From: Alphaproteobacteria bacterium
Lineage (GTDB): Bacteria; Pseudomonadota; Alphaproteobacteria; UBA6615
Direction of reading: 5' to 3'
Assembly: GCA_017643325.1 (NCBI GenBank)
Contig: JAEPNS010000195.1
Location: forward strand, 1 to 6,565
DNA length: 6,565 bases
In this document: positions 6,089-6,565 of the stretch, piece by piece
How positions within the stretch are numbered: the first letter of the stretch is position 1
Layout: the number at the start of each line of letters is the position of its first letter
Notes under the pieces: generated by a model
What the model was told of the DNA's origin: nothing
The model's input: the letters and a program-made list of their open reading frames with translations, nothing else
Databases searched by the model: none
Translations under genes and position numbers: made by a program

Positions 6089-6565
6089 CTTCGCTCCAGC
6101 GAGCTGATGCGGTTGAGCAGGAAGGCCTCGCAGTAATCCTGCGTATCGACGACCATCGCGTCCTGCAGGCGCTGCAGCTGGTGTAGCAGGAACATCAGGA
6201 CGATACTGATCAGGAGCGCCACGAAGGTTGAGTTGAACGCGACCCCAAGGCTTTCGGTCATCCCCGCGATGTCACCCGCCAGCGCCTGATCCGCCTGGGA
6301 CAGCGCGGTCCCGATGCCGCGCACCGTGCCGATGAAGCCGATGGCCGGGATCGCCCAGATCAGGTAGCGGACCATCGAGTTCTCCGCTTCCTGTTTCTGC
6401 GCGAGCGCTTCCACGTTCGCCTCGATGGTTTCGGACGTGTTGTGGACGTCACCGGTGATCAGGAAGCGCCGAAGGCTTGAGACAAGCGTGCGGACGAGCG
6501 GCGTGTTGCGGATCCTGTCCGGCAGACCCTCCAGCGTCGCCAGCGTGCCCCGGAGGTCGCCGTGC
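6085..6565 (-). CDS. MotA/TolQ/ExbB-family proton channel subunit, C-terminal part (5' end outside window)
   Basis: The frame is open from the right edge of the window to the TGA at 6085, giving about 159 residues; the start lies outside. The GTG at 6414 is internal, since an in-frame soluble region (about residues 1-63, helical and charged, with Q-K-Q-E-A-E-N at 56-62) precedes it. Two membrane segments typical of TolQ/ExbB helices 2 and 3 follow. The first has Y-L-I-W-A-I-P-A-I-G-F-I-G-T-V-R-G-I-G at about 67-85, and the second has L-G-V-A-F-N-S-T-F-V-A-L-L-I-S-I at about 106-121. The G-T-V-x-G-I motif and the small/Thr-rich second helix line the ion path in this family. A charged C-terminal tail ends the protein. 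Family knowledge: such proteins form pentamers around a dimer of single-pass B subunits in the inner membrane. Overlap with the next gene by CTGA indicates coupled translation and a shared complex. Confidence 0.9.
   Translation of the reverse strand, partial: HGDLRGTLATLEGLPDRIRNTPLVRTLVSSLRRFLITGDVHNTSETIEANVEALAQKQEAENSMVRYLIWAIPAIGFIGTVRGIGTALSQADQALAGDIAGMTESLGVAFNSTFVALLISIVLMFLLHQLQRLQDAMVVDTQDYCEAFLLNRISSLERS
6094..6097 (-). promoter_or_regulatory. GGAG Shine-Dalgarno supporting a CTG start at 6088
   Basis: On the minus strand GGAG lies 5 nt before CTG (6088-6086), within the last codons of the channel gene. Together with the CTGA stop/start overlap this is the only arrangement seen that keeps the conserved membrane helix of the downstream protein. 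Confidence 0.45.

Noticed and set aside
4069..6565. Zorya-type defence module (ZorA/ZorB-like motor genes)
   Set aside because: The channel gene belongs to the same superfamily, but the B subunits carry vWA domains instead of an OmpA-like peptidoglycan domain, and no ZorC, helicase/nuclease ZorD or ZorE is visible. A defence role is not supported here.
5036..6565. Ordinary tolQ-tolR or exbB-exbD pair
   Set aside because: TolR and ExbD are about 140-150 aa; these partners are 318 and 350 aa with long coiled coils and vWA metal sites.
1..6565. tRNA/rRNA genes, CRISPR arrays, insertion sequences, long direct repeats
   Set aside because: None was visible on either strand by reading. Coding density is near complete and the only gap over 100 bp is 628-771.

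Overview
The window looks like high-GC alphaproteobacterial DNA. The first 1.67 kb carries a TIGR00282/YmdB-type metallophosphoesterase, then yebC, then the start of ruvC. This is the usual alphaproteobacterial order leading into ruvC-ruvA-ruvB. Codon use is strongly G/C at third positions throughout, and no abrupt composition change is visible by eye.

Layout. Plus strand: (1) the 3' part of a metallophosphoesterase gene (1-627); (2) a 144-bp gap; (3) complete yebC (772-1518); (4) an in-frame chimeric ORF (1521-2459) whose first ~48 codons are RuvC and whose remainder is a DppB/OppB-type permease lacking its N-terminal region and first membrane helix; (5) a complete DppC/OppC-type permease (2456-3382), overlapping the chimera by ATGA; (6) a YugP-type membrane zinc metallopeptidase (3387-4067), 4 nt behind. 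Minus strand, reading inward from the right edge: (7) a partial MotA/TolQ/ExbB-family channel subunit (6085-6565); (8) a TolR/ExbD-like single-pass protein with coiled coil and vWA domain (5036-6088); (9) a second, paralogous protein of the same design (4069-5025). The two gene sets converge with one base between their stop codons.

Two points stand out. First, the RuvC-DppB join near base 1665 removes most of RuvC, including three of its four catalytic acids, and also the permease N-terminus. It is either an assembly chimera or a drastic rearrangement, so synteny across that point should not be trusted. Second, the minus-strand operon looks like an ion-driven ExbB/ExbD-type stator in which two different B subunits carry vWA domains in place of the usual periplasmic domain. 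Both have the membrane Asp of TolR/ExbD inside a shared F-N-L-x-F-L-D-V-x-S-C-G-x-G-A motif, and both have long coiled coils. The first of them has no ATG/GTG/TTG start that keeps this helix. Its best start is a CTG overlapping the channel gene's stop.

Functional reading (inference): proton or sodium flow through the MotA-like pentamer would move a dimer of the two coiled-coil proteins and so act on metal-dependent vWA heads in the periplasm. The partners and purpose cannot be read from this window. No RNA genes, CRISPR arrays, insertion sequences or long repeats were seen.
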